Made by a program: the position numbers and the translations under genes. Shown one piece after another: positions 16,826 to 25,106 of a stretch of 64,000 nt of DNA (positions are counted from its first letter, which is position 1; each line of letters begins with the position of its first letter). The notes below the pieces were generated by a model that ran no database searches, was not told the origin of the DNA, and saw nothing but the letters and a program-made list of their open reading frames with translations. Source of the stretch: CAXMST01 sp963712765 (lineage in GTDB: Bacteria > Actinomycetota > Thermoleophilia > Solirubrobacterales > 70-9); NCBI GenBank assembly GCA_963712765.1, contig CAVQIX010000005.1:372001-436000 (forward strand). The letters are read 5' to 3'.

Positions 16826-18043
16826 CTAGGTCCCCGGGCCCGACAGGTCGGCGGCCTCCGACTCCAGCCGCCTCTCCATCCACCTCGCGCCGACCGTGTC
16901 GGTGAGCCCGTGCGCGACGACCGAGGCGAGGATCACGAGCGAGACGAGCTGAAAGATCTCCTCCGCCTGAGGGAGACCCGACTTGAGCACGAAGAGTGCG
17001 AACAGCATCGAGGCGACCCCCTTGGGGCCGAACCAGGCGAGAAAGCGGCGCTGCACCGGTGGCAGGTCGGAGCCGGCCAGCGAGCCCATGATCGCCACCG
17101 GCCGGGCCACGAACAGGGTGAAGATGATCAGCGCGACGACGGCGATCGCCGGCGAGGGCACCGCGGTCGCGACCACCAGGGTGCCGAAGACGAAGAAGGT
17201 CACGGTCTGCAGCACGGCGGAGACGCTCTCGTTGAACTCGTGAAAGGCGACCGGGGTCTCGCGATCGGCGATCCCGAGCGCGATTCCGGCGACGAAGGTG
17301 GCGACCAGGCCATTTCCGATCGTCGACTCGGCCAGGCCGAAGGCCGCGAGGCCGATCCCGAGCGCATAGACGCCCTCGTACTTGAGCGTGAGCCCGACGC
17401 CGGGCATGTCATCGATCGCCTTACCCGCCGCCCATGCGAGGCCGAATCCCATCAGTGCCCCGACGACGGTCTCGCCCAGCAGCTCGGCGGCCTCACCACC
17501 CGCTCCCCCCTCGTTCGAAGCGAGGACGATGAAGAAGAGGACGAACGGCAACGCGAGCCCGTCGTTGAGACCGGACTCGAGGTTGAGCACGTGGCGGAGT
17601 CTGGCCGGAAGTGACTTCGCCGAGACCACGGCAGAAGTGATCACCGGATCGGTCGGGGCCAGCACGGCCCCGATCAGAAGCGCCTCGGCCCAGGACAGAT
17701 CGCTGAACAGGACCTTGGCCGCGAGCCCGATCAGCCCCATGGTCGCCGGCATCGCCAGGGCGAGCGCCCGGGCCGTCGGGCCGATATGGCCGACCAGGAG
17801 CTCCCGATCGACCACCAGACCGTCGCTTAGCAGGGTGAAGACCAGCGCCAGCTCGATCAGAGCGATCACGCTCGCATCGGTGGCGCTGATCTCGACCACG
17901 TCGAGGGCCCCGAGCGCCATTCCCGCGGCGACCGCCAGTACCGACACCGACAGGACCGATCCGTGCGCCAGTCCCGAGAGCCCTGCGACGACGATCAGCA
18001 GCAGGCCGATCGTGAGGACGATTTCGGGAAAGCCGAGCGCCAC
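16826..18043 (-). CDS. CPA1-family Na+(K+)/H+ antiporter
   Basis: A 405-aa membrane protein with about 11-12 hydrophobic segments. The core motif GAVLAPTDPVITSAVV and the following LESGLNDGLALPFVL carry the conserved aspartates that define the CPA1 ion-binding site. It would exchange Na+ or K+ for protons at the cytoplasmic membrane for pH and salt homeostasis. It starts at GTG and has no large cytoplasmic C-terminal domain. It stands alone between the beta-helix gene and the oxidase gene. Confidence 0.9.
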   Translation of the reverse strand: MALGFPEIVLTIGLLLIVVAGLSGLAHGSVLSVSVLAVAAGMALGALDVVEISATDASVIALIELALVFTLLSDGLVVDRELLVGHIGPTARALALAMPATMGLIGLAAKVLFSDLSWAEALLIGAVLAPTDPVITSAVVSAKSLPARLRHVLNLESGLNDGLALPFVLFFIVLASNEGGAGGEAAELLGETVVGALMGFGLAWAAGKAIDDMPGVGLTLKYEGVYALGIGLAAFGLAESTIGNGLVATFVAGIALGIADRETPVAFHEFNESVSAVLQTVTFFVFGTLVVATAVPSPAIAVVALIIFTLFVARPVAIMGSLAGSDLPPVQRRFLAWFGPKGVASMLFALFVLKSGLPQAEEIFQLVSLVILASVVAHGLTDTVGARWMERRLESEAADLSGPGT

Positions 18044-18155
18044 GCGCCCTGAGGCTATCCCTTCGATTCCCAGGCCGCGCGCTACGCGAGCGCAGCGACC
18101 ATGGAGCGCGACCGCGAGTTGCTGCTCTCAGCGGGCGCCTCGGCGGCCATCGGAG

Positions 18156-19112
18156 TCAGGCCAACATCGAGCGGTAGGCGTGCTCAGCCGACATCAGCGC
18201 GGCCTCGACGTCCTCGGCCTTCCCATGGCAGAACGCGTCGCCGCAGACGGCGAGCTCGACAGCGCCGATCCGCCCACGGAAGCACGGTTCGCTGAGCTCG
18301 TGGCTCGCACGAGCGTAGCGCCACCTCTTGATCTGGATCTCGCCCGGCGCCGGCGCCTCAACGAGACGAGCCAACTCCTCCGAGAGGAGTCGGGCGATCG
18401 ACTCGTCGGAGGCATCCCAGAGCTCAGCGCTCTTCTCAGGTGTCAGCCGTGCGCTGATCGCCCCCGGCTCTCCGGGGAACTTCGCCCCCTCGTGGACGAT
18501 CGATTCGATCGGGCCGGTCCCTGGCGTGAACAGCGGCGAGGCAATCCCGGTCCGGGGGGCCGCGGGAAGGCGCGCCAGACCGACGACGCAGCACGAGTAG
18601 ATCGCCTCGGCCGCGGCGGGACGTGGCAGGTCGATCACCGAACCCGACAACTCCCAGACCTGGGGCAGGGGCATGGTCAGAAACAGTCGGCGCAGGATGG
18701 CCACCTCGAAGCGATCGCCGTGGTTGCCCTCAAAGCTCACCACCGCCCGGCCGTCCTCTCCTCGCAACGCTGTCGCTCTCGCTTCGCAGGTCACCCGCAG
18801 GTCGGCGGCCAGGCGCTTGCCGAGCGCCGAGATCCCATCGGGACAGAACCACACGGTCTCTCCGCTCTCCAGCGATAAGGGCTCGAGCAGCCCTGCGCCT
18901 CGGCCCTGCGCGATCAGCTCAGCTGTTTGCCGCCCGTCCTCTGAGAGCCACGGCAGGCCGTGATCGAATCGTGTCCCGAGGTACCGGCGGGTTGCGGCCC
19001 GGCCCCCCGGGCTGCGCCCTTTGTCGAAGACCGCGTAGTCGGCGTCTGCGGCATGCAGCCGACGCGCGATGGCCAGGCCCGATAGGCCGGCACCGATCAC
19101 GCATGTCTCCAT
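18156..19112 (-). CDS. Renalase-like NAD(P)/FAD-dependent oxidoreductase
   Basis: A 318-aa flavoprotein. The N-terminal Rossmann motif is TCVIGAGLSGLAIARRL, followed by the second FAD element VFDKGRSPGGRAATRR, which is characteristic of renalase and related amine-oxidase-like enzymes. The middle holds a substrate-domain segment with LTMPLPQVWEL, and the C-terminus closes FAD binding with ELAVCGDAFCHGKAEDVEAA. Bacterial renalases reoxidise off-form NAD(P)H isomers; assigning that substrate here is inference. ATG at 19112 is preferred over an in-frame TTG nine bases upstream. A small ORF ends 5 bp upstream on the same strand. Confidence 0.85.
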   Translation of the reverse strand: METCVIGAGLSGLAIARRLHAADADYAVFDKGRSPGGRAATRRYLGTRFDHGLPWLSEDGRQTAELIAQGRGAGLLEPLSLESGETVWFCPDGISALGKRLAADLRVTCEARATALRGEDGRAVVSFEGNHGDRFEVAILRRLFLTMPLPQVWELSGSVIDLPRPAAAEAIYSCCVVGLARLPAAPRTGIASPLFTPGTGPIESIVHEGAKFPGEPGAISARLTPEKSAELWDASDESIARLLSEELARLVEAPAPGEIQIKRWRYARASHELSEPCFRGRIGAVELAVCGDAFCHGKAEDVEAALMSAEHAYRSMLA

Positions 19113-19117
19113 CGACC

Positions 19118-19285
19118 TCAACGGCCACCGCTCCCCGGTCGAGGTTCGACGACCTCTCCCCGCTCGAGGCGCTCGACCGCGGCGTGGCCGTGGGTCGGCA
19201 GACGCAGTGCCCGAGGCACGCGCGGCTCCCGACGCGTCGGATGAATCGAGACCGAGCCGAGCTCGGGCGGGACGATGTGAGGCAT
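19118..19285 (-). CDS. Small ORF coupled to the renalase-like gene, unknown
   Basis: A 55-aa ORF starting MPHIVPPELGSVSIHP and ending with a basic, Gly-rich tail. The first two thirds have the G/C third-position bias of real genes, and its TGA is 5 bp before the next ATG, as in operon partners. No ribosome site is visible and no family is recognised. The rest of the region to 19498 contains no convincing gene. Confidence 0.35.
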   Translation of the reverse strand: MPHIVPPELGSVSIHPTRREPRVPRALRLPTHGHAAVERLERGEVVEPRPGSGGR

Positions 19286-19498
19286 GATCGTTCGAAACCC
19301 TAGGCGCTCGCCGAGATTTCCCGCCGGGAACGGAGCGCTAGGCAACGGGCCCCCACCGCTTGCACGGATTCGTAGGGATCGCCGAGCCGCGCGGGCAGGT
19401 CAGGGTGAGCGCGCGCGACCTGCGCAAGCGCACCACCAAGGCGCCCCGCCCCACGCCGCCCCGCCCGCCTCCGCCAGAGTCGCCATGATTCGGAGCCG

Positions 19499-20113
19499 AT
19501 GCAAGCCCGTTCCTCCGAATACCTGCTGAATGAGGCCGCAATGGTCCTCGCTGAGGTATCGGGGGAGGTCTGGGACGGCCGCAGCCTTCCGGTGCCGATC
19601 GAGGAGATCGCCGAGCAGCACTTCGGGCTGTTGATCCGGGAGGTCGTCGAGATCGCCGGCGAGTTCCCGGGGCTTGGTCCGGGCAACGAAGCGATCGTCT
19701 CCGGCGCCTTGATCCCGAAGGACGCCGAGATCTGGGTCGACGCGACCGAGGTCAGCCGCGAGCCGCGGCGCCGCCGCTACACCGTTGCTCACGAGCTCGG
19801 CCACTGGGTTCTGCACCGCGGGCCCGACGAGACCCTCTGCGGCGGAGCCGCCATCGACCCGGCCAGGACAGTGACCGACGAGCGTGGAGGAGACGCCGTC
19901 AGCTGGGCCGGGTGGACCGCCGCCCCCGGCCAGCCGCAGGTCGAGTGGGAGGCTGACGTCTTCGGCGGAGCGCTCCTGCTCCCGCCCTGGCTCGTCCAGG
20001 AGGTCTGGGACGAGCACCACAGCGTCGGGGCGATCGCCGAGGCCTTCGACTGCCCCTTCTCAGCCGCAGGGGACCGCTGGCAGGAGCACTACGCGTTCGC
20101 GAGATCCGGCTGA
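19499..20113 (+). CDS. ImmA/IrrE-family metallopeptidase
   Basis: A 204-aa protein with the zinc-peptidase motif YTVAHELGHWVLH (HExxH at about residue 101) and a downstream acidic ligand candidate in QVEWEADVFGGALLLP, the usual layout of ImmA/IrrE. Such proteases cleave repressors (ImmA in ICEBs1, IrrE in Deinococcus). There is no helix-turn-helix domain in this protein, and no obvious repressor next to it. The next gene is a TM0106-type nuclease 45 bp downstream on the same strand, suggesting co-expression. The target is unknown. Confidence 0.88.
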   Translation: MQARSSEYLLNEAAMVLAEVSGEVWDGRSLPVPIEEIAEQHFGLLIREVVEIAGEFPGLGPGNEAIVSGALIPKDAEIWVDATEVSREPRRRRYTVAHELGHWVLHRGPDETLCGGAAIDPARTVTDERGGDAVSWAGWTAAPGQPQVEWEADVFGGALLLPPWLVQEVWDEHHSVGAIAEAFDCPFSAAGDRWQEHYAFARSG

Positions 20114-20158
20114 CCCGGGGCTGCCGAGGGAAGCCTGGAGCGGCAGCACGCCACCCTG

Positions 20159-21715
20159 ATGTGCCCTACCGAAAGACCTGAGGCGACGGAGCAGCCCAAT
20201 CGATCGGACGCGAGCGGAGCAGGCGCCATCGAGGACGACGAGATCCGCCGCCTCTCCCCCAGCTCTCTCTACAACCTGCTCAAGCCGAGCCCCTGCGACC
20301 TGCGCGAGTGGCTCAGGAGCCACGGCTACGAGGAGGAGCCGCCGGGAGCGTTCCGCGAGCTGCTGTTCGAGATGGGGCACGAGCACGAGCGCCGCCACCT
20401 TGGGCGCTTCCCCGGAGCGATTGACGTCGCCGAGCTGCCGCGGGACCAGCAGGAGGGACTGACCCGCGCGGAGCTCGAGGCCGGCGATCGGGTGATCTAC
20501 CAGGGCGTCCTGCGCGCCGAGACCACGCTGGCCGGTCGCCGGGTCGAGGTCGTCGGCCACCCCGACTTCATGCTTCCCGCTCGGTCCGGCTACGCGATCC
20601 GCGACTCCAAGCTCAACCGCTCGGTTGACGCCTACATCCGGATGCAGCTGCTCAGCTACGGCTGGCTCTACGAACAGACGATGGACGAGCCGCCGGTGGC
20701 GCTGCAGGTCCATTCCGGATCGGGCGAGATCCTCGACGTCGCCCACGAGCCAGAGGACTACGATCAGGTTCTGACTCTGCTGCAGCGGATGCTCGAGCTG
20801 CGGCTCGCCGACGAGCGACCGGTCGAGCGCGTGGGCGTCTCGAAGTGCTCGGGCTGCGCGTTTCAGGAGCATTGCTGGCCGCGGGCGATCGAACGCCGCG
20901 AGGTCGGTCTGATCCCGGGCATCGACCGCGGCTTGGTCGAGCAGCTCAACGCAAACGGCGTTGCGACCTTCGACGAGTTGCTCGAGCGCTTCGACGTCGA
21001 TTCGCTGGCCGCCCTGGAGCGTCCCTGGGGCAACCGCACCAAGCCGGTCGGAGGCAAGGCCGAGCGGATCCTCCAGAGCGCCGAGGCCCACCGAGTAGGC
21101 AAGCCGATCCTCCTTCACGAGCCCGACCTCCCGGACGCGAAGAGCTGGGTCATGTTCGACCTCGAGGGCATGCCGCCCCGCCTCGACTTCGCCGAGCGCA
21201 TCTACATGTGGGGGCTGCAGTGCTTCGGCGAGCAGCCCGGGCCCTTCCGTCCCGCCCTCGCCGGCTTCGGTCCCGACGGCGACCGGGAGGGCTGGGAGGG
21301 CTTCCTCGCGCAATGCGAGTCGATCTTCGCCACCCACGGCGACCTTCCCTTTGTCCACTGGGCCACCTACGAGCGGGTCAAGATCGACCTGTATCTGAGC
21401 CGCTACGGCGACAGCCCCCAGAGCACCGCAGCCCGCGTCAAGGCCAACCTCCTCGACCTCCTCCCGATCACCCGCGCCGCGGTCGCCGTCCCCCTCTCCG
21501 GCTACGGCCTCAAGGGCATCGAGACACTCGCCGGCTACGAGCGGCGGCTCACCGAGTACGGCGGCGAGTGGTCAATGGCCAAGTACATTGAAGCCACCGA
21601 GAGCAACGACCCCGCTAAACGCGAGGCGATCATGGACGAGATCCTGGCGTACAACCGGGAGGATCTGGGGGCGACCTGGGCGGTGTTGGAGTGGCTGCGG
21701 CGGCTGACCGACTGA
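20159..21715 (+). CDS. TM0106-type RecB-family nuclease
   Basis: A 518-aa protein. The N-terminal half is a RecB/Cas4-like PD-(D/E)XK nuclease: VVGHPDFML with Asp, then YAIRDSKLNR (the D/ExK part), IRMQLLSYGWLYEQ, and a Cys cluster CSGCAFQEHCW resembling the Fe-S region of Cas4-like enzymes. A helix-hairpin-helix-like segment (GIDRGLVEQLNANGVATFDEL) follows. The C-terminal half is an RNase H-like exonuclease domain (WVMFDLEGMPP, FVHWATYERVKIDLY, AYNREDLGATWAVLEWL). The architecture matches the TM0106 family. Substrate and pathway are undefined; a repair or defence role with the ImmA-like neighbour is inference. Confidence 0.88.
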   Translation: MCPTERPEATEQPNRSDASGAGAIEDDEIRRLSPSSLYNLLKPSPCDLREWLRSHGYEEEPPGAFRELLFEMGHEHERRHLGRFPGAIDVAELPRDQQEGLTRAELEAGDRVIYQGVLRAETTLAGRRVEVVGHPDFMLPARSGYAIRDSKLNRSVDAYIRMQLLSYGWLYEQTMDEPPVALQVHSGSGEILDVAHEPEDYDQVLTLLQRMLELRLADERPVERVGVSKCSGCAFQEHCWPRAIERREVGLIPGIDRGLVEQLNANGVATFDELLERFDVDSLAALERPWGNRTKPVGGKAERILQSAEAHRVGKPILLHEPDLPDAKSWVMFDLEGMPPRLDFAERIYMWGLQCFGEQPGPFRPALAGFGPDGDREGWEGFLAQCESIFATHGDLPFVHWATYERVKIDLYLSRYGDSPQSTAARVKANLLDLLPITRAAVAVPLSGYGLKGIETLAGYERRLTEYGGEWSMAKYIEATESNDPAKREAIMDEILAYNREDLGATWAVLEWLRRLTD

Positions 21716-21800
21716 GCCCGGGTCAGGCCGCAGCCGCCAGGATGTACTTTTCCCCAGCTGCGCGGAACTCGCGCGATCGCCGACCAAGGAGCAGCCTGAG

Positions 21801-22181
21801 ATGACGACTTCAGACGACACCCAGGATCGAGCGGGCCTCGACTCTGTCTTCGCCGCGATCCAACGGGGCCGCGACGCCGTTAGCGCGCGGCGCGTGTTCG
21901 GCGATCCGGTTGAACGGGACGGCGCAATCGTCGTGCCGGCGGCTTCGGTCCGGGGCGCCGGTGGAGGCGGTGGCGGCGAAGGAGACGAGGGTGCGGGTGG
22001 CGGCACCGGCTACATGCTCGCCGGGCGACCGGTCGGCGCCTTTGTGATTCGAGACGGGGAGGTGCGCTGGGAGCCGGTTGTCGACCGCACCCGCGTGATA
22101 GTCGGCAGTCAGCTCGTGGTTGCAGCTGCGCTGCTGCTCGTTGCAGCGATGGTGCGACGGGGCTCTTCACGGAGCCGGTGA
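21801..22181 (+). CDS. GerW/YtfJ-like protein
   Basis: A 126-aa protein matching the Spore_YtfJ/GerW family: RVFGDPVERDGAIVVPAASV, a glycine-rich stretch (residues about 52-70), then GRPVGAFVIRDGEVRWEPVVD, and a single C-terminal hydrophobic segment (VVAAALLLVAAMV) likely to be an anchor. In Bacillus, GerW is a spore germination protein. Here there is no sporulation context, and actinobacterial homologues occur in non-spore-formers, so only family membership is claimed. AAGGAG precedes the ATG. Confidence 0.85.
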   Translation: MTTSDDTQDRAGLDSVFAAIQRGRDAVSARRVFGDPVERDGAIVVPAASVRGAGGGGGGEGDEGAGGGTGYMLAGRPVGAFVIRDGEVRWEPVVDRTRVIVGSQLVVAAALLLVAAMVRRGSSRSR

Positions 22182-22216
22182 TCCTGCCCGGGATCATCAC
22201 GGGCCTGATCGCCTGA

Positions 22217-22236
22217 TCGCCGGCAACGCCCGGCGA
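22217..22236. terminator. Bidirectional hairpin between convergent genes
   Basis: TCGCCGG (22217-22223) pairs perfectly with CCGGCGA (22230-22236) across a 6-base loop, in the gap between the GerW-like and SPW genes that converge here. There is no strong U-run. Confidence 0.45.
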
Positions 22237-22249
22237 CCGAAGGCCGGGT

Positions 22250-22696
22250 TCAGCCTGCTTGCTCCACCTCGGCGCTCGCGGCAGCGGCGGCAACGATCCC
22301 CAGGAAGGCCGCGAGTGCTCCCGCGGCCGCAGTGTTCCAGGTGGCCTCCGTCGTGTCCGCGAGAGTGAACGCGCTCACGAACAGCAAGGCGGCGAGGCCG
22401 ATCACGGTCCAGGCCGCCGTCAGCCGCGGCACGATCCCGAGGAGGGCGGCGACGCCGAGCAGCGCGATCAGCGCGCCGCTCACCACGGGGACCCACTCGC
22501 TGTCTCCGCCGCCGTAGGAGAGCACGAACGGGGAGGCGATGAGCCAGAGTCCCAGCAGGACCAGCAGAAGGTCCGACGCCACAAACCCCCTATGCCAGTC
22601 GAGGCGCGGCTCCGCCGGCCTGATCGTGGGCCGCTCCTCGAGGATCTCCGGCAGGCCCCCCGCCTCCTCGTGCTCGTCCCTCTGCTCGGACGCCAT
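22250..22696 (-). CDS. SPW repeat membrane protein
   Basis: A 148-aa protein with four predicted membrane segments after an acidic N-terminus. The second half of the first hairpin reads LGLWLIASPFVLSYGGGDSE followed by WVPVVSGALIALLGVAALL. This is the SPW repeat: an aSPf motif near the first helix end, then W and a second Gly-rich helix. The second hairpin is less conserved. Function is unknown. ATG at 22696 is chosen over an adjacent GTG. Confidence 0.85.
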   Translation of the reverse strand: MASEQRDEHEEAGGLPEILEERPTIRPAEPRLDWHRGFVASDLLLVLLGLWLIASPFVLSYGGGDSEWVPVVSGALIALLGVAALLGIVPRLTAAWTVIGLAALLFVSAFTLADTTEATWNTAAAGALAAFLGIVAAAAASAEVEQAG

Positions 22697-22713
22697 CACA
22701 GGCCCCCCTCACC

Positions 22714-22968
22714 TTGTGGCAACGATCTCTCGGTTGTCATCGGTCCCTTTCCTGGGCGGGCGTACCGGAAACGGGTTCCCCGGCGAACTGCCCGGCGGAG
22801 CGTAACAAGCCGTTCAAGAAGCCGAGGGAGCTCGACTGTGAGGTGCGGGGTGCAACGCGGACGGTCACGCTCTACACGCAGGTCACGGCCAAACAGCCCA
22901 AGCACAAGGGACATCCGAAGGGTCGCAAGCTCGGCACCCTGTTCCCCGAGAACTGCCCACAGTTCTGA
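22714..22968 (+). pseudogene. Coding-like remnant or small exported protein
   Basis: From about 22759 to the TGA at 22966-22968, one forward frame has strong G/C third-position bias and protein-like composition, with three Cys (NCPAERNKPF, LDCEVRG, PENCPQF) and a Lys-rich stretch. The only in-frame start is a TTG at 22714 in sequence that does not look coding, and no signal peptide is present. This suggests the 3' end of a decayed secreted-protein gene. Downstream, AGGTGC/GCACCT (22991-23008) forms a small hairpin. No family recognised. Confidence 0.35.
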
Positions 22969-23113
22969 GGCGAATCGGCGGTCGACGTCTAGGTGCGTTG
23001 GTGCACCTGAGCCCGACCCACCATCGCCCCAGGTCGGGGTGCAAGCGAGCCAGCACCTTCGGCACCTCCGCGGTACGCCGTGGTGACAGCCCCCTGACCC
23101 CCACCGTCGGTCC

Positions 23114-23824
23114 TCAGGTGAGCGGCTCCACGGCGAGAATCTCGGCCTCGAAGAAGGGCTCGTAGCGGGGCGTGGTAAACCACCAACCGACGGTCACCTG
23201 GCTCGGCAGGGTCAGATCGCCGAGGCGCCGTTCGGCCCCGACGTCGCCGCCGCAGGGGATGTAGCCGCGCCTTCCATGCTGACCGTTGTCCCAGCGCAGC
23301 ACGTACCCGCTGCGGAGCGCGCCCTCCGCGTCGATCCGCAGGTGGACCTCGGGACGCTCGGGTCGAACCTCCCACGAGGCGACGATCTGATCATCGGACT
23401 CCGCCCGCCAGGTGACGCCGCGCTCCGGGAGCAGGCTCATCGGGGCCCAGAAAGCAGCCTCCACCGCGGCCCGACCCGCGCCAGAGCGGACCGTGTCCTC
23501 ATCGTCGGCGTGCACGAGCGGGACCCGGCCGAGCAGTCGCACGTCCATGCTCCCGCTCGCGTCGCAGTCGTAGCGGTCGACCACCTGCAAGGGAGTCAAC
23601 GGCCCCCAGCCGCTCTTCCCCTGCCAAACAAACGAGCGCCCGTCGCCCTGCCACTCGGCTGTGAAGGGCAGCCACGGCCCGACCTTGATTCGCCCTCGCA
23701 TTTGCAGACGAGTACCGCGGCCGAGGACCGCGCCTTCGGCGATCGCGTGCTTGAAGTAGCGGCGTACCGGCTCGTCCAGGCCGGCAATCGAAGCCGGGTC
23801 GAAGGGCTCAACAGCTGGAGGCAT
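23114..23824 (-). CDS. DUF6544 family protein
   Basis: A 236-aa soluble protein recognised by its opening IAGLDEPVRRYFKHAIAEG, then LQMRGRIKVGPWLPFTAEW, and a C-terminal PSQVTVGWWFTTPRYEPFF typical of the DUF6544 group. The family has no assigned function. The beta-rich pattern with alternating hydrophobics suggests a lipid- or ligand-binding barrel, which is inference. The ATG at 23824 overlaps the edge of a forward-strand coding remnant. Monocistronic. Confidence 0.8.
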   Translation of the reverse strand: MPPAVEPFDPASIAGLDEPVRRYFKHAIAEGAVLGRGTRLQMRGRIKVGPWLPFTAEWQGDGRSFVWQGKSGWGPLTPLQVVDRYDCDASGSMDVRLLGRVPLVHADDEDTVRSGAGRAAVEAAFWAPMSLLPERGVTWRAESDDQIVASWEVRPERPEVHLRIDAEGALRSGYVLRWDNGQHGRRGYIPCGGDVGAERRLGDLTLPSQVTVGWWFTTPRYEPFFEAEILAVEPLT

Positions 23825-23967
23825 ATGGCACCGTCCACGCTACCGACCCCGGCACCGTGGAGCTTCCGGCCACGGTGTCTGAGGCTGTCGCCGAGGCCCT
23901 CCAGAACCCACAAGCCCTCCCGGCGGAGGGCTCGAGCGTGGTAGTGACAGACATAGCGGGGGCCTGA
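23821..23967 (+). pseudogene. Coding-like 3' remnant, no start
   Basis: One forward frame from about 23821 to TGA at 23965-23967 reads convincingly as protein (AYGTVHATDPGTVELPATVS, then EAVAEALQNPQALPAEG and SSVVVTDIAGA) with good third-position G/C, but it has no usable start and its upstream frame runs into the DUF6544 gene. I take it as the end of a lost gene. The rest of 23968-24039 shows nothing. Confidence 0.3.
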
Positions 23968-24039
23968 TCGCCTTCGCCTTCCGGTCCTCGAGCCCGTTCT
24001 CGGAGCTTGAAAGCCCCCCGTGCACCCGGGTGCTCCAGC

Positions 24040-24927
24040 TCAGGCCGGCCGGCGGTGGGCACCGATCGCAGCGACCAGGAGACCGAGACCGACGATCACG
24101 GCGGCAAAGCCGACCAGCGCCCCCAGCAGCGGCACGATCGCGAGCACCCGCAGGATCGCGAGTCCCGCCAGGAAGGCGACGACGCGGCTGCCGTCCTTGA
24201 CCAGGGCCCTTCCGAGCGCCCAGGCGCTGGTCACGTAAGCGATCGCGGCCAGCGGCAACAGCGAGAGCACCAGCGCAAGGCCGAGCGGAAGGCCGATCAG
24301 CGTCGCGGAGGCGAGCAGGATCGCCAGCGGCACACTGACGAAGACCGCGAGCCCGAAGGCGATGCAGAGCATCAGCCGCGTCCGCGCCTGCTCGAAGACG
24401 GCGTCGGCGGCGCGGGGCGCGACCATGACGGCAAACACGCCGAGGATCAGAGCCGAGACCGAGATTGCGATCCACAGCGCAACCGCGCCGATCACGGGTA
24501 GGGCGCCGACGAACCCGTCCCAATCTTCCTCACGAACCTCACCGCCTACGCTCGCCCGGGGTGAGACCTCGGGCTCCTCGTCGGCGTAGATGAGATCGCC
24601 GCCGACCACCGCCCCGGGCCCCACCCGGGTCAGGCCGGTCAGCGCGACGACGTCGCCCTCGACCTCGCCCGCGATGAGCAGGTCACCGCTGGCCACGAAG
24701 ACGTCGCCGGTCACCGTCCCCGAAACCTCGACGTCGCCGTTGGCGACGAAGACGCCATCGACGACCTGCCCCCGCTCGACGGTGACAGCCCCGTTTACGA
24801 CGACGATCGCATCTTCACCCTCGCCCGCAGTCGCCGCCGCCGGCGAGGAGAGCACAACCGCGGCGACGGCGAGCGAAGCCGACATCCAGCGCCACAGACA
24901 GGTCCCACGGTCTTTGCTCGCCAACAT
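24040..24927 (-). CDS. Secreted/membrane bactofilin-like (polymer-forming) protein
   Basis: A 295-aa protein. A signal or anchor segment (MSASLAVAAVVLSSPAAATA) leads into a short beta-helical domain of about 80 residues made of VEVSGTVTGDVFVASGDLL and EGDVVALTGLTRVGPGAVV turns, as in bactofilin/polymer-forming proteins. After an acidic linker there are four or five membrane helices, including a repeated GLA/LGALVGFAAVIVGLGLL pattern. It probably displays a small beta-helix outside the cytoplasmic membrane. Starts at 24927 and 24963 both have GGAG-type sites; I use 24927. Confidence 0.75.
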   Translation of the reverse strand: MLASKDRGTCLWRWMSASLAVAAVVLSSPAAATAGEGEDAIVVVNGAVTVERGQVVDGVFVANGDVEVSGTVTGDVFVASGDLLIAGEVEGDVVALTGLTRVGPGAVVGGDLIYADEEPEVSPRASVGGEVREEDWDGFVGALPVIGAVALWIAISVSALILGVFAVMVAPRAADAVFEQARTRLMLCIAFGLAVFVSVPLAILLASATLIGLPLGLALVLSLLPLAAIAYVTSAWALGRALVKDGSRVVAFLAGLAILRVLAIVPLLGALVGFAAVIVGLGLLVAAIGAHRRPA

Positions 24928-25106
24928 GCCCGGTAGCCTCCAGGGCTCCCGAGTAGCCGTCATCCGTAGCTCTCCGCAATGCGCCCGGATCTCGCGGCCC
25001 CGGACCCCCGAACTTCGTCGCCACCAGCGAACCTCGTGTACGCGGCTGTCGATCGAATCCGCATGAGTAAGCGGTGGTAGCGCGAACCGACTGAGAGCCC
25101 GCCCCC

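Noticed and set aside
16700..17614. Forward ORF of 306 codons opposite the CPA1 antiporter
   Set aside because: Composition (His/Asp/Arg/Gly-rich, no hydrophobic core) is that of the complement of a membrane protein gene.
19122..19498. tRNA or riboswitch in the gap before the ImmA-like gene
   Set aside because: No cloverleaf, T-loop sequence or terminator was found.
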